From: Nymphaea colorata
Lineage: Eukaryota > Streptophyta > Magnoliopsida > Nymphaeales > Nymphaeaceae
NCBI RefSeq assembly: GCF_008831285.2
Contig: NC_045138.2
Coordinates: 41,035,115-41,099,114, forward strand
DNA length: 64,000 bases
Direction: 5' to 3'
The position numbers and the translations under genes were made by a program. The notes beneath the pieces are model-generated. The model did not search any database. It had not been told where the DNA came from and saw only the letters and a list, made by a program, of their open reading frames with translations. Positions within the stretch are counted from its first letter, which is position 1. Each line of letters starts with the position of its first letter. Positions 11,366 to 23,966 of this stretch are shown here, in pieces.

Positions 11366-14122
11366 TTGGGGCAATTTTATTTTTTTAGTTAATCACCTAC
11401 TGTACAGGCAATTAAATGAAAGAAATCCAAGGTTAAGCACGTTTTTTTGTTAAAAAAAATTAAGGTTTCATTTTCCCAAGTTTACAATAAAAAATGCTTT
11501 TGAGCCAAACTTTGTTTGGAACCGAATTTGTCGACCACTTCAAAACCATGCCTTTTTAAATGATATCATGGATTGCCCACCTATAAAAAATTTTCGGACC
11601 TTCTGCTTCGCCCGGTTCACTTTTAGTTTAATATTGGTTCGACTATGCGGCATCAACCAAGATGGGGAGGGTTCAAATTTGCTACCCTTCTAAAATTAAT
11701 CTAGGTCAACAGATCATTTTCCATTTGCTTAACTACCTTTAAGCAAGCAACAAAATTTCACAGCAGCTTCTTTTCATTAGCGATATATAGCATGGAAAAT
11801 TGCTCAAAAGAGAAAAATTTTCAGAGAGAAAACCTGTCCCGACAAACAGATGGCCTCTCAACACGGAAACGGCACACTAAGATGCTACTTTTTATTTTTT
11901 ATATTTGGTATCGAATTTTCATGAACTTGTACAAAACTTTCTTGGTAAGTGTACTGATGTTTAATGGAAACTGATACTACCAATGTTATCTGGAACAGAC
12001 GATACCTATTTAAAAATGAAAAAAAAAGGCCAAAAATCTCTTTTCAACCTCACTTCTACCAAAGCCAAAGCCAGTACTAGCAGGTAGCCGAGGCAAACCT
12101 CTCCCTCTCTACATTCAAATTAAATTGGGATGAGAGACATTTCCATAATGTACAACACGAAGCTTTTCCCCAACACTAAGATCAAATGATTTTTCACCAC
12201 ACTATCTTTTAGGGATGGAGCCAGGAAGATGGTAGGGGTTGGTTTTACTTGGGTGGTGGGATTTCCTTCTCATCCAATCTTAGGATATGCTACCAGAACA
12301 TGATAACTTCTCTTGTTTTGATTCGCCAATTCAGTGTCCAATTCATTCTCATTATACTCCTCAGATCTCCTCAAATCAGGATTTCTCAAACTCTATTGCC
12401 ATGTAGCAAATTCGTGTCTGCAAATCAACTGGATGGATAAGTTTAACAACAGGAACTCTAGCGTTGAATGGATTCCTTATGTCGCTTCGACATTCAAACC
12501 CATTTCCAGTCAATTTGGAAAACTGTTTTCCTTGTTTATAAATAAGCTTCAATTGCAATGTATGCTGTTCTTTTATGTGTAAGCTGATGCTTAATTTTCT
12601 CAACAATCAACTGTACTTAAACATACAAACTCTTTTGATACATTTGTTTAATTCAAAACGGGAGACAATGTGTAAATTTCATTCAATTCTCCCAAAAAAG
12701 TTATTGCTTCCATATTGTTTCATAGCAAACTAATTGAATCCAAGGAATTTACTTCCTTAAAAAGAAAAAAGAAGAGCAGGTCCGGTGCCGGAATATTTAT
12801 GGTACTTCATGTCCTGCAAAACATCTCAACACTCATCAATTCCATAGCTACCAATCTTTAAAGTGATATAAATGCTTCTAGGAAGCTCTTTTGAACAAGA
12901 AGGGAATGAGTAATAAAAATGTTCTATTCACGTGGGTTCTGGTTTCAGTCGAGGTTCAGCCATTAAATGAAGCTGCATATGTCGATTATGGTTTCAGACA
13001 TGGCTGGTCCCAAGCCTCAAAGCAGCACTCAGCTAAGCAGTTGGTCAGCAAGGTAAGCCTTGTTTTGAGCATATGACCATGAACATAAGACCAGAGCAAG
13101 AAAGTGAGCCGACTTGAGCCAACTCGGTTCGAAACTATCATGGGCATGACTGAAACATTCACAGACTGGGCGCAGTCAAATGTGAGACCATCAGCTTGGC
13201 TGGCTGTTTCGCAGCCGGCTCGGCCTGTGCCCAACTCCTTAATTTGGCACATTGTCCTAAAACTAACCAGGTTGAGCTGGGGTAACCTGCAATACCTGGT
13301 TAGCTTGGTCCGGTCCTCGCAGAAAGACTTGAAATTAGGACTCTAATTGCGAGTCCAGTGACGAATAAAGAAGCCAAGACTTCTTCCTTCTTCCTTGTCC
13401 CTAAGGTTTAGGGCTGCATTGGCTTAGGCATGACGTCCACCGGAAAGGAACCAAATACTAGTCTTCGACCCCAGTCTCTGACCGACTCACTATGCCAAAC
13501 TCCTTGGAGCCGGTGACTGAGATTTTAAACTCTCAATATATGGGAAGGACATGTTCTCTAAATAGAATCCATGTTTTGAAAGCATCTAACTTATTATTAC
13601 TCTTAAATACGAATGCTTGTATGTACTAAGTCCAATTGTTCGATCGTCTTAAAATTTCTAGGAAAAATAAAACTATTCCAAACATGAAAGAAATTGCATG
13701 AGCTTAAACCAAGACTTGAATTCAAAGGTTTGATTGGCTCTCCCCTTTCCACATCTTTCCCTTCTTTGAAGATTTCTTTAACAATACCAATGGCTGTGCA
13801 AAACCTCGAGCATTACTTCCGAGGGCCTTTCTGTTGCACTGGATTTTTGTCCCCAAGAAATATTTATTGGAGAAGATTCACTTGGATCCCTTCAATCAAA
13901 AGGCTGATAACAGTCAGCCAAGTGGTGCAGACCTGGCTGCAATCGTACACAAACACACTGAGCCATTCAGAGGTTTGTCCAGGACAGCATGAGTCCATGG
14001 ACCGTCCAAAGTGTACTCACTCTTAAATAATTAGCTTTAAAGAACTTCAAGAACTGGATGAACTGCTTCTGCATTCGACGAAGGAATCAATGCGTTTGAA
14101 TCGGTTTATTATGCCAAATTCA

Positions 14123-14127
<5 letters not shown>
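11366..14127. other. Gene-free region with weak exon-like pieces
   Basis: Nothing is recognisable. A short open stretch at 12954-13051 has an AG before it and ends AAG|GTAAGC, so it could be a decayed exon, but its translation matches no family I know. The region 13080-13350 is a higher-GC patch with open frames on both strands, of unknown origin and possibly transposon-derived. Confidence 0.4.

Positions 14128-14154
<27 letters not shown>
14128..14154 (+). repeat. Poly(A) tract
   Basis: A run of 27 A on the plus strand. It could mark the 3' end of an old retroposed sequence, but no source element or target duplication was identified upstream. Confidence 0.8.
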
Positions 14155-14200
14155 CTTGAGGTCAGTACTGGTCAAGGGCAGCGTGGTGCACAGGGGTTTG

Positions 14201-14593
14201 AGAAATTTGTAAGTAGGAATAAGCATTTTGATCTCACATCTTTGGTTCCTGCTCCTCACGCTCCTGAAGCAGCTGTAAACCCCAAGACCGGAGGGAGGGA
14301 GGGAGAGGAGCTTCGGCTCCTCTGGTACCCAATCAATAATAGTTATGAGTTGCTTGTTCGGACCTGGACATATTTTAACTCCTAGCCATGGCAGAGAATT
14401 GAGAATTATAAATGACTTCAATTACCAAAACAGGAACCTTGTAATAAATAAGATTTGGCAATAGAGCTAAAAAGTAATGCTTTGGCATTCAAGAAATTTG
14501 TAAATAGGGACAAACATTTTGATGCAGATGTACGACTCTCTAGTTGACGGTGTACCATTCCCGAGGGAGGAGCTTCGGCGCCTATGGTACCCC
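14201..14593. repeat. Pair of diverged direct repeats
   Basis: AGAAATTTGTAARTAGGRA occurs at 14201 and 14492. A block containing GAGGAGCTTCGGC and TGGTACCC occurs at about 14306-14330 and 14567-14593. Order and orientation match, so this is a diverged tandem duplication of about 290 bp or two copies of one small repeat. Confidence 0.6.
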
Positions 14594-17500
14594 CTTTAGT
14601 ATGGTTCATGGAGTGCTCAGTTTTTCTAATCCCCTTTACTCATCTGCTTTTGTATATGACAACAACAACTGAATCAATAACAAAAGTGAAACCAACTGTT
14701 GATGCATATAGACAGGCATCTAATTGGTAAAATCTTTCAAATCCCTTTTATACCAATTATCAGGCCCATGTTCTGCGCTGCAGCTCTTGCGGCGGATGCA
14801 TAGACCGACTGCCGAGCCCACTGTGGCTGAGCCGGAAGGGCAGAGTCCTGGCTTGTTTAATGGCAAGAGATCTTAGACAGATGAGAAGAATAGAACTGGG
14901 CAAGACCTGCTGTATTTATAAATTTTAGATCATTATCCACTCCGATCATTCTGTACAATACTTGTAAATTCTTTATGCACCGAACTAAACTGAGAAAACA
15001 TGCAAAGAGAGAGAGGATAGTGGCCAACTAGATTTCTTCAAAATTCTCCAACTAATTGAGATTGTAAACCTGATAGATGCATCTCGGGCATTGGATTCTC
15101 AGCATTCCTCACCTTGAAGTTTTGACAGAGCTGCTGTCACGACTTTTTAGATGCCGTTTTCAGTATAGTCCACTCTAAAAGAAATGAACAAATGGAAGCG
15201 TCGAGAGGCAAGAAAATGCGGCTATCGAAATTATTCGTGCTCAAATTGCAATTTCTCATGGATGGAGATTTACTTAATCTTTTCGTCATGATTTCAAGGT
15301 GTAGCGTCACTTTAAATTCTTTTGCCAGTCTTTACAGTGCTTTGCTCCGTTAGTTACTTCTGCTCCTAATCTGCAAAAGAACGCAATGTTAGAATGAGAT
15401 AACTGTAAAAGAAAGAAGTTGGTCATTAACTCTAAAATCTTGACCAAAACTTCGATCCCTAAACTCACCCACGGTGAGGATTGCAAAATTAGACAGTTAA
15501 TTTTTAGGCCATCACCTTGTAGTTTCACATTAGTGGGGCGTACATCATACGTATGACAAGAAGATCCAGAACTGCCAAAAATAGTTTCTCCTTACAAAAG
15601 ATCACAAGGCCCCCTTTTTCATGGTCCACCACAAATGCCAAAACGTTGTCTTACACATGGTACCCGAACTCGTTTCACAGAAGGGAGAAAATATTGTTGT
15701 ATTGCTGCGCACCTGCCGAAGAATTGAGTTGAAGCCACTGAAAACAAAGCTTGGACGATGTATACTTGATAATCATGTAAACAGATAAAGGAGACACGCA
15801 AAGGTAGTGACAAACAAGAACAAAAGAAAGAGAGGTAAGCAAAATAAAAACTGTCAATGAATGCATTGTGCAGAATAATGTTAGCAGACCATATCTGCTC
15901 AACTCTGGTATAGAAACTTGAACCACCTGATGACAGACTCTTGTGGGTGCTAATTCTTGTGTAAAAGGTTGAATCACCAAACTTCTGCAACAGACCATTT
16001 TAAGGAGTTGCGTGTTCTTGGAATATGTCCCAAGGAAAGGACCGTCTTCGCCTAACAGAGGAATCGACTATATTTTGCGAGTTCTGTAAGCAATGAAATA
16101 ATCACATCCTAAACTACTAATGACGATATCCATCTCTGATGCTAAACCGCAGAAAACAACAATCTAAAACAGCATCAGAAGATTCAGAACCAAAGATGGA
16201 CCACGCTCTGTAAACAAGTGCAAATGGGAAGTACCAGAGACGGAGTGGTGCATACAACCAGCTTCCCTTCCAATTTCATAAATCAATGCTATATAAATGC
16301 ATGGTGAACAGAGCAGGAGACGAGAGCTGGAAATGCAGATGGTAACATCTCAATCATGAGGTACATGAATCCAGCAGAAGCTTTAAGTTGTTTCAGCAGA
16401 AAATGCTCTTATGAGAGTGCACAAAGAGTGTCCAGCAACAAATCGTAGGTGGTCCAAGAACAACATAGCAGTTTAAGCCTGCACGATGTCCTCTTGACTG
16501 CAGGTTACTGTACATCAATGGAGGAAAGGGAAAAAAGTTACCATGTAAATTTAAATTATTGAACACAGATGCCAAGATTTACAGTCAAGGAGGCGTTGGC
16601 CCCCCGGCAAAAGTGTACCTTTCTCCAATAACTTTAGAAATGGAATTATTAACTGACAGCAATGTCTTCTCCCTCAGGAACTTGCATTCCTTGATTGTGA
16701 CTGACAGAAATTAACCCACCATTTTGTTCGGATTCAAAAGTAGCAAGACAACTCCTGGTGCCATTCTATTGTTCAGGTTTTGGAACGGGCAAACTTTGGC
16801 CATCAAGATCGCATCTTGAAGAGCCCGGCCTGCATGATTGCATCTCCATGTTGACAGCTCAAGCGATAAACCATTTCCTTAAGAAACTGTAAAACATCCA
16901 GCCTACACCAAAGAGACTGGTCCATAAGAGAGAACAAAAGAAGATGACCACGACAACCACAATTAATCTGGAGCTGTTATAGGACATCTCCCAGCAAAAT
17001 TACTCCCAGATGGTTAATAAATTAGCATCCTAATAAAAATAAGTCAAGTTATCCTCTTATTAATGGCAAACCATGGCAAGCAAAAAAAAAAAAGTAGATG
17101 GCGAGACTGGCCGTTTGACATTTTAGGTGCCATGAATATTGAATACTTTAAATTTGAAAGTTTCAAACTAACTCCACCATGGTGTCAATGCAGGGAACTA
17201 AACACTACACAGGTTCTTTCAAGCCCTCGCACATTTGCAAATCTGAGATTCGTCAGTCGCAAGCATTTACTACTGTACAATTATAAACACTGTAACTCGT
17301 AAGAGTAAACTCAGTTGAAGTAGAACAATAGAACGTGGAACTGGACGACTGTGAATATCACACCAATTCTTGAACAACAAACACGAACGCAAAAAAATCT
17401 GAAATATGCTGCAGGACATTAAGCAGAAAATCCCTTGAAACATGTACTTTGTGCATCATCAAATAAACCAATGGAAACAACCAAGTTAGACAAGTTTCTT

Positions 17501-18368
17501 CTGCAAAAGCACAAGTGATGCAAAACAGTGAACAATGGAAACACCAAGAGAGACGGCATAGTTCCTGCATCTTGCGAAAATTTATTTTGTAAACCTATGC
17601 ACGCTTAACTTTAGTTATCTAACATGAACTATTTCGGCAAATTTTGCTGACGATTCTAATCCAATCACAGGGGCAAGGTTTTTCAGCCAATCATGTATGC
17701 GAAAGGAACTGTGCCCTAACAACATGATCAGTCATAATTGGAATATGGGCAAGGGTCGATACTAGCTAGATTACCGCTGCATGTGAACACCTTCTGCCAA
17801 AATCTCATGTATGTAGCCGAGCTTTCAGGTTGACATGTATTGTTTGAAAGAAAAGAGATGCAAGAAAGAAATACGGAAAGGAACACACCAGTCGTTGCTG
17901 CTATCAACGTCCAAAAAAAGAAACATTTGAACAATTATACAATTATACTGCATTGTTTTCAAATAAAACAATATGAGGCGCCGTGTAGGATAAGAATTAA
18001 ACCAGTCAGTTATAACAACACAACCTGTGGTCATATTCAACAAATACGATCGTGGACAGTCTTTTTTTTAAATGAAAATGCCAAGAGAAATCACAAACTA
18101 AAATCAAATTGTAGTAGGAGAAGAGTAAATAGACGTGTATAATTGATATAGGATACCATCAAGGAAACGCAGATCAGCAGCTGAGGTGCTTATTGTTCTC
18201 ATTGGTAGGAGAGACAGCTCCACTCGAAATTAGCATATATAACGACTTGATATTCAGGAAAATCACACATCCGATTGCACATATAAGAACAAATATGATA
18301 AAATTTTCATTAAAAGATTGAAGCATATAATTCATGAGCAAGACCCAAAATTCCAACCTTCCTTCCTC
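14594..18368. other. Gene-free region downstream of the kinase gene
   Basis: No known protein is recognisable. A GC-richer island at 14770-14870 is open in several frames on both strands. Minus-strand open stretches near 16650-16870 follow possible acceptors but cannot be joined into a convincing product. The last few hundred bases before 18368 should hold the kinase 3' UTR, since that gene is read leftward. Confidence 0.4.
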
Positions 18369-19973
18369 CTAAAGAGGATCGGCTGTCTGTTGTACATTCC
18401 TCCACTGCAATGGAGTTATCTTAAGTGACCGCGAGCGCATCAATTGTTCAACAGACTGTTCTTTCACTAATTTAAATACATCATCCTCACTATATACTCG
18501 CGATAATGGCTGCGATTTCGCCAAAACACCTCTCCTGCCTATCATTTTGACCATATTGCCGCCATTACCATCATCACCACCGCCTTGCCCAGTCATGATT
18601 CTGCCAACGGTGGTGCGTCTACAAGATTTAGGTTCTTGCTTTGGCTTTATCGAAACCACGTTCGCCAACGTGGTCTTGAGCTCGCCTACCTTCTGCAATT
18701 CCACCAGAGGCTGCTGACCCGAAACCCTGCTCCTAGTTCTCCCCGCTGCACTCGCCGGATCCTCGACGCCAACGTCCACTTTTTTGCATCCGATCTCCAC
18801 CATCGAGCAAGGATTCAGATTCACCAACATATCCGAGCCGATGGGCTGCAGATTCCGTATTCTCTGAGCAAGGCCCTCCCACATATGCAGCGGCATGCTC
18901 CGGGAGACCTCTTTGAGCGCCTCCACGACCTCCGCCATAGAGGGGCGGCGCTCCCGGGAGGACCGGACGCAGCGGGCAGCAATTACCGCGAGCTGACGGC
19001 GGATGGCAGGGTCCCTTGGCGGGCCGATCCTGGGGTCGTAGAGCGCCGCAAATTTCCCCTTGCGGATGAGGGGAATCGCCCAATCGATAATAGAGGGAGG
19101 GGCGTGGTTGACGTCGATGGCGTGGCGGCCGCTGATGATCTCCAGGAGCAGGATGCCGAAGCTGAAGACGTCGGACTTGGTACTGAGGCTCTCCGGGGTC
19201 AGGTAGGAGGGGTCGAGGTAGCCCATGGTGCCAGCAGGCGGGGTGGCGCGGAGGCGGACGTCATCCTCGACGCGGCCGCGGAGAGCGAGCCCGAAGTCGC
19301 CGAGGCGAGCGTTCCACCGGCCGTCGATGAGGACATTGGAGCTCTTGATGTCGCGGTGGATCACAGGAGGGGAGGAGCTGTGGAGGGAGTCGACGGCCTT
19401 GGCGGTCTGAAGGGCGAGGGAGAGGCGGCGAGGCCAGCCTGGCGGGTCCGGCCGCGAGTGAAGCACGTCGGCGAGGGTGCCGTTGGACATATACTCGACG
19501 ACGAGGAGCCGCTCGTCGGGAGAGGATGGATCGTCGGAAGCGAACCCCAGAAGGTTGACGAGGCGCGGGCTGCGGATGGCGGAGAGGATCTCGATCTCAT
19601 TATCGAGGAGGGATATGGAAGGGAGTCGGCTATTGTGGTGGTGGTCGCGCGCGCGAGGAGAAGGGCGCTTGATGGCAACGAGGCGGCCGCCTTCTAGGAC
19701 GCCACGGTAGACGCAGCCATGGCTTCCGCGCCCCAATAGCGTCCTGGGCGAGAACCCTTCCGTCGCCTTCTCTAGCTCCTTGTACTCGAACCTTCTGATC
19801 TCCGGGGTGGTGGTCGTGGTCGGCGTCCCCTGTTGCTCCTGCTGCTTTTGTTTCTGTTTCTGCTTCTGCTTCTGCTTCTTCTTCTTCTTCTTCCGCCTGT
19901 TAATCGTGAAGTTGGCCGAGTCGCAGGTGGCCACCGCCGAGTCGGCTCTGCAGGAGAGGCTTAGGTGCCCCAT
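18369..19973 (-). CDS. Receptor-like cytoplasmic Ser/Thr kinase
   Basis: Single-exon kinase of 534 aa, similar to the Arabidopsis At5g23170/At3g51990 group. It has no signal peptide or transmembrane segment. The N terminus starts MGHLSLSC: Gly2 and Cys8 could be myristoylated and palmitoylated, suggesting plasma-membrane attachment (inferred). The catalytic domain spans about 74-360: glycine loop GRGSHGCVY at 81-89, VAIK with Lys102, helix-C Glu in NEIEIL near 126-128, HRDIKSSN at 206-213 with catalytic Asp207, DFG at 226-228 and GTMGYLDPSY at 248-257. All key residues are present, so it should be active; the Arg before Asp207 marks an RD kinase. A Lys/Gln tract at 27-48 is encoded by an unstable AAG/CAG run. 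About 175 residues follow the kinase domain, with a basic Ser-rich end (LMRSRSLKITP). Substrates are unknown; signalling is the likely role. The coding sequence is much more GC-rich than its surroundings. A 370-codon frame on the opposite strand is a composition artefact. Confidence 0.93.
   Translation of the reverse strand: MGHLSLSCRADSAVATCDSANFTINRRKKKKKKQKQKQKQKQKQQEQQGTPTTTTTPEIRRFEYKELEKATEGFSPRTLLGRGSHGCVYRGVLEGGRLVAIKRPSPRARDHHHNSRLPSISLLDNEIEILSAIRSPRLVNLLGFASDDPSSPDERLLVVEYMSNGTLADVLHSRPDPPGWPRRLSLALQTAKAVDSLHSSSPPVIHRDIKSSNVLIDGRWNARLGDFGLALRGRVEDDVRLRATPPAGTMGYLDPSYLTPESLSTKSDVFSFGILLLEIISGRHAIDVNHAPPSIIDWAIPLIRKGKFAALYDPRIGPPRDPAIRRQLAVIAARCVRSSRERRPSMAEVVEALKEVSRSMPLHMWEGLAQRIRNLQPIGSDMLVNLNPCSMVEIGCKKVDVGVEDPASAAGRTRSRVSGQQPLVELQKVGELKTTLANVVSIKPKQEPKSCRRTTVGRIMTGQGGGDDGNGGNMVKMIGRRGVLAKSQPLSRVYSEDDVFKLVKEQSVEQLMRSRSLKITPLQWRNVQQTADPL
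19831..19895 (-). repeat. AAG/CAG codon repeat in the kinase gene
   Basis: Trinucleotide and hexanucleotide run (AAG then AAG-CAG units, read on the minus strand) encoding the Lys/Gln-rich stretch at residues 27-48 between the lipidation-like N terminus and the kinase domain. It is likely length-polymorphic. Confidence 0.85.
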
Positions 19974-22900
19974 CCTCCTCCTCCTTCTCCTGCCCCCTGT
20001 TGGGGACTTTCAGGATTTAGGGGTTTCAGAGGGTCATGTCTCCCAGAGGCGGGCGTGGCGTGGGAGGGAGAGCTCCACCCCCATCCTCCTCTGGTTTCAT
20101 CAAGAAGAAGAAGAAGAAGAGGAGAGAGATAGATGGGTTCGAATCAAAGCCTGTGGGCCCACTCATGTAATAAATGTGGCGGTAAACGTCGGTTATTTTT
20201 CCGTCCATTGGATGTATAATGACACTGTCAGGTGCCGATATTAACGCGATAAACGCACGACATTTTGCCTCTCCTCAGTAGTTCCGCGCTCTTATTCGAA
20301 TATTAACAAGTTTTAAATTTACGATATTTTCCGGAGGACGACATATATAAGTTAAGCTTAAGCTTAAACTGAAACCTGCATTTGGATTTGAATACAGATT
20401 TAGATTTGGATTTGGTGAAATCCAAATAAATACCAATAAAGGGCTGGGCCCCACGGAAGACATGAAGTTTAAGAGGGTGGCCCACCCGGCTCCGGAGTAG
20501 TCAATTGGTCGGACCCAGACCCACCCACGTACCTGGGCCAGGTGTTCCCCAAAAAGGCGGCCCAAGTGGGTGAGTTTCATAATCCGGAACATGAATTAGA
20601 CACTAGGCTTATCATTCCAATACAACTTTGTTGTCTAATTTAAATTGGAATCCAAGTAGTTCTTATCCAATAACGCAATTTGCTCTCTCGAATGTGTAAG
20701 CTCAACTACAAAAGCAGATAAAATCCAACGTGTTTGATTCTAATGCAAAGACTGAAAAGGTAAATAAATCTCTTGTGATTTTTTTTTTTTTTTATTGTTG
20801 TCTTCTGCATTCTTCAAGAACACTTGGATGACATTCCTTCACATTCTTCAATGGTACTCCAAAAAGTAAGAAAAGACAAGAGAAAGAAGTTGGAAGAAAA
20901 AGGGGAAATGGATAGATTGATTGAAAATAAAAGGTGGGTGAAAGAAGTGAGTTTGGTGAGAGAGAGAGAGGTGGGTGGTTGTGGATGCAAATGAGTGTTC
21001 AGTGAGCCTTCGCTTTCAGTACACTGTCACCATTTCCTTTGCTCTGCCCTAAACAAATCCACAGCCTTTATAGATTTATTTTCTTCTCTTTTCATTTTCT
21101 TGATTTGCTTTTTCGCCCAAGTTCTTCCTTTTTTTCTTCTTTTTTTTTCAAATTAGCTCCTTAACTATCACATGACTTTGCTTTCGGGATTTTTGATGGT
21201 TTATAGCAAGGGCAGATCCACATATTGGATGCTAGTTGCCCACACCAGCTCTTCAATGTTTCTTTAATTATATATATATATATATACATATATATATACT
21301 TTTAAGTTCTTCATTTTTCTTACAAGCTAGCAAGTTGGGATGGTCAAAGATTCCAACAGCTCATTTTCCTTAGCGAAGACCAAGGTGGATGAGCCAGAAA
21401 TTTGTGGCCGAGTGGCGTTAATATAAGAAGACTTGAATTTAAGGGGCACTAACATGCAGTAAACTAAATTAATTATATACAAACACTAATAAAAAACTAA
21501 ATTATATGGGTTTGTGTGGGCAATTGACCACACATGCCGCATACGTCGCTCCGCCATTTGTCGAGTTGCATTCGGCTGGCATTGTCTCTGCAAGCTGAAG
21601 CTAATCAGCAGCACTTTGAAGGTAAATCAGCCAAGCCCAGGTTGTTCATGCAAGAAATTTAGATTTGGAAGTTTGAAAGTCTTAAATTCCAAATTCAACC
21701 ACACAGCTTCGGTGACTCTAATTCAGATGTGGATGTGTATGTTGCCATGTACCTTAAGAAGGGTAGCATTAATAGGGCCAATATTTATTGCATCCGTTGA
21801 AATTTTCTTAACCACTTGAGTAAAAACCGAAAAAAAAAAATTGACATATTGAAATCTAGGGTAAATATTTTTATGTTTATAAAGTTTCGAAACTAAGATA
21901 ATAATGATACATCTTAACCGATACGCCATATCAACGACAAAACCGATACGGTGCTAATACATAAGCAGAGAGGCGGAGAGCTCGAAATCCCGGGATTGGG
22001 AATTGAAAAAATCGAGAAGTTTCAAAATTTTCGTTTGGGAGCAGGGTTGTTGGGATCCGCCTTAAAGAGGGGCTGTTTTACCGCGAGGAGCACCGAAAGA
22101 GGTGGGGAGTCATGTGGGGTTGGGAACGGCGCCTTCAATGCCAAAGTACGTCCCAATTTTTTAAAAGCTTTGCCCTAATTTCTAGATCGCATTTATTTCC
22201 CCTTACGAATTTGGGTGCCAAAGTACATGAGAGGGATCTGATGCAAAGCACATCTTAAATTTTAATTGCGTGGTAAAATCTCGCACATTTTATTGTCCGG
22301 ACAGCACATGCCAAATCCATTTCCAACTATAGTTATAATATTTATTTGTATATGTTTATTTATTTATATATATATATATATATAATTTTCTTAACCATCT
22401 TAAAAGCCCTTTAAGTTTATTCACATTTTTACATACAAGACTAAATTTTTCGTTACACATAGTGTTCAATACCATGTAGCTAAAACTAACTTATAAGTTC
22501 ATCACTATAAACTAGTCGCCATGAAAAGCATTATAAACTGTTTATAGAGCACCAATGGATTTGTGTGCCTCTAATGGCTGGCTTTTAATTTTTAGTCTCC
22601 TCGAGTGGCAGGTTTACATTGATAGTTCTAGACACTAAATGTTAGAAACAATCTCAACTTTTGATTTTTTTTTTCAAATTTATAATTAAAACAAAAAAAT
22701 AAAAAAAAATATGTGAATTAATCCTAAATCATAAAAATGCATCGTTATCTTTTTGTCTTCATTTTTCTCCCAATCAACAATGTAGGAAAGATTAATGGCC
22801 GAGATTGTTCCTTTTATGTGCATCATGTAATGTTTAGCGCTTATATATACATATATAAGTTAATAATTTTTGGATGGTCAAAATTTTAAAATTTATCAAT

Positions 22901-23760
22901 AAAAAATAATAAATCATTGAAAAAGTCACCATAAATGGTCAAACAACAAATAATTGCTAATGTGACTGTTTTTTAATAATAAATTTTTAAATTTTAGTCA
23001 ACCAACAACAACAAGATGCAGTTCAAGTCATACTATTAAATATAACCTAATGGTTGCATAAAATATTGTGTTGGGTTTACATATTTGTCCGCTCTGACCG
23101 CTACTTTTGGTATATTGGCCTATAATAGCCGCTAATGTATCATTAAAGTAATAGGCGAAAATGTTATTTAATATAAAGAACAATTTAATCATTGGACCAT
23201 AAGTCAATGCATAATATTGAACAAAAATGTCACAAGGTATGGAGGGTTCCAATGCACGATGAAAGCCGATATTTAAGTAAACTAAAAAGAAATATTTGGT
23301 TGTCTCAAGCTAAAATGGTTACTGTTTCAAATTTAAAACTGCTTCTAATAATTGAAAAAGAATAAACTTAATTAAAAATTTGCCATATTTGAGGAGTTCT
23401 CACTCTCGAACTCGCGATTCAATGAACTGTATTACATAACTTGCGCTCAAGACCACATGTATGCTTTTGATAACCTTGTTAATCAATGAATATTCCAATT
23501 GATGTTCCACACTACCAAGTTACAACATTGAGTTGAGAATGTTATTTTATAGCTCGACTAATGAGACCAAAGAGAAGAATATTGTGTTCTTGGTATATAT
23601 GTTCTCTTAATGTATAATTATACTTTTTAAACCATAAATATGATGTCTTTATAGATACTATTTGTAGATTCCATAATCAAATGTTAAATATGTTTCCTAA
23701 AGCAACAAGGCCATGTTGTTACCATATGATAAAAAAAAACGTCATTCAAAACCATTGCCC
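19974..23760. other. Kinase 5' region and gene-free AT-rich DNA
   Basis: The first 250 bases should hold the kinase leader and promoter on the minus strand; a GAA-type run lies at 20103-20124. Beyond that the sequence is AT-rich with T-runs and TA tracts (21270-21300, 22366-22383) and no recognisable coding exon. A short remnant with GATTTGGAT motifs near 20380-20420 resembles the dispersed repeat family. Confidence 0.5.
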
Positions 23761-23966
23761 GGAGGTGCTTGACGTTTAGAATTTCGATTTAAGAATGAAA
23801 ATTCCAGAATCATAATTCCTCGAACTGGAATGGAATCAAAATTCCAGGTTTGAATTTCCTAATTCCAAAAGCAAATATCACGTTTGTTTAATGATTTTAA
23901 TTTCTTAAAAAGTGACCGTTTTGATTCTAAAATTTCATGATTCTGGATATATCAAACACCCCTTAA
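23761..23966. mobile_element. MITE-like element with GGNGGTGYTTGA ends
   Basis: The left end GGAGGTGCTTGACGTTT pairs with the inverse of the right end (AAGGGGTGTTTGATATATCC). The interior is AT-rich and contains repeated AATTCCA/GAATC motifs. The size of about 206 bp and lack of coding sequence fit a MITE. The target duplication was not resolved. Confidence 0.5.

Noticed and set aside
18585-19697. 370-codon open frame on the plus strand
   Set aside because: It lies antisense to the kinase catalytic domain; GC-rich codons of the real gene remove stops on the other strand. It has no domain of its own.
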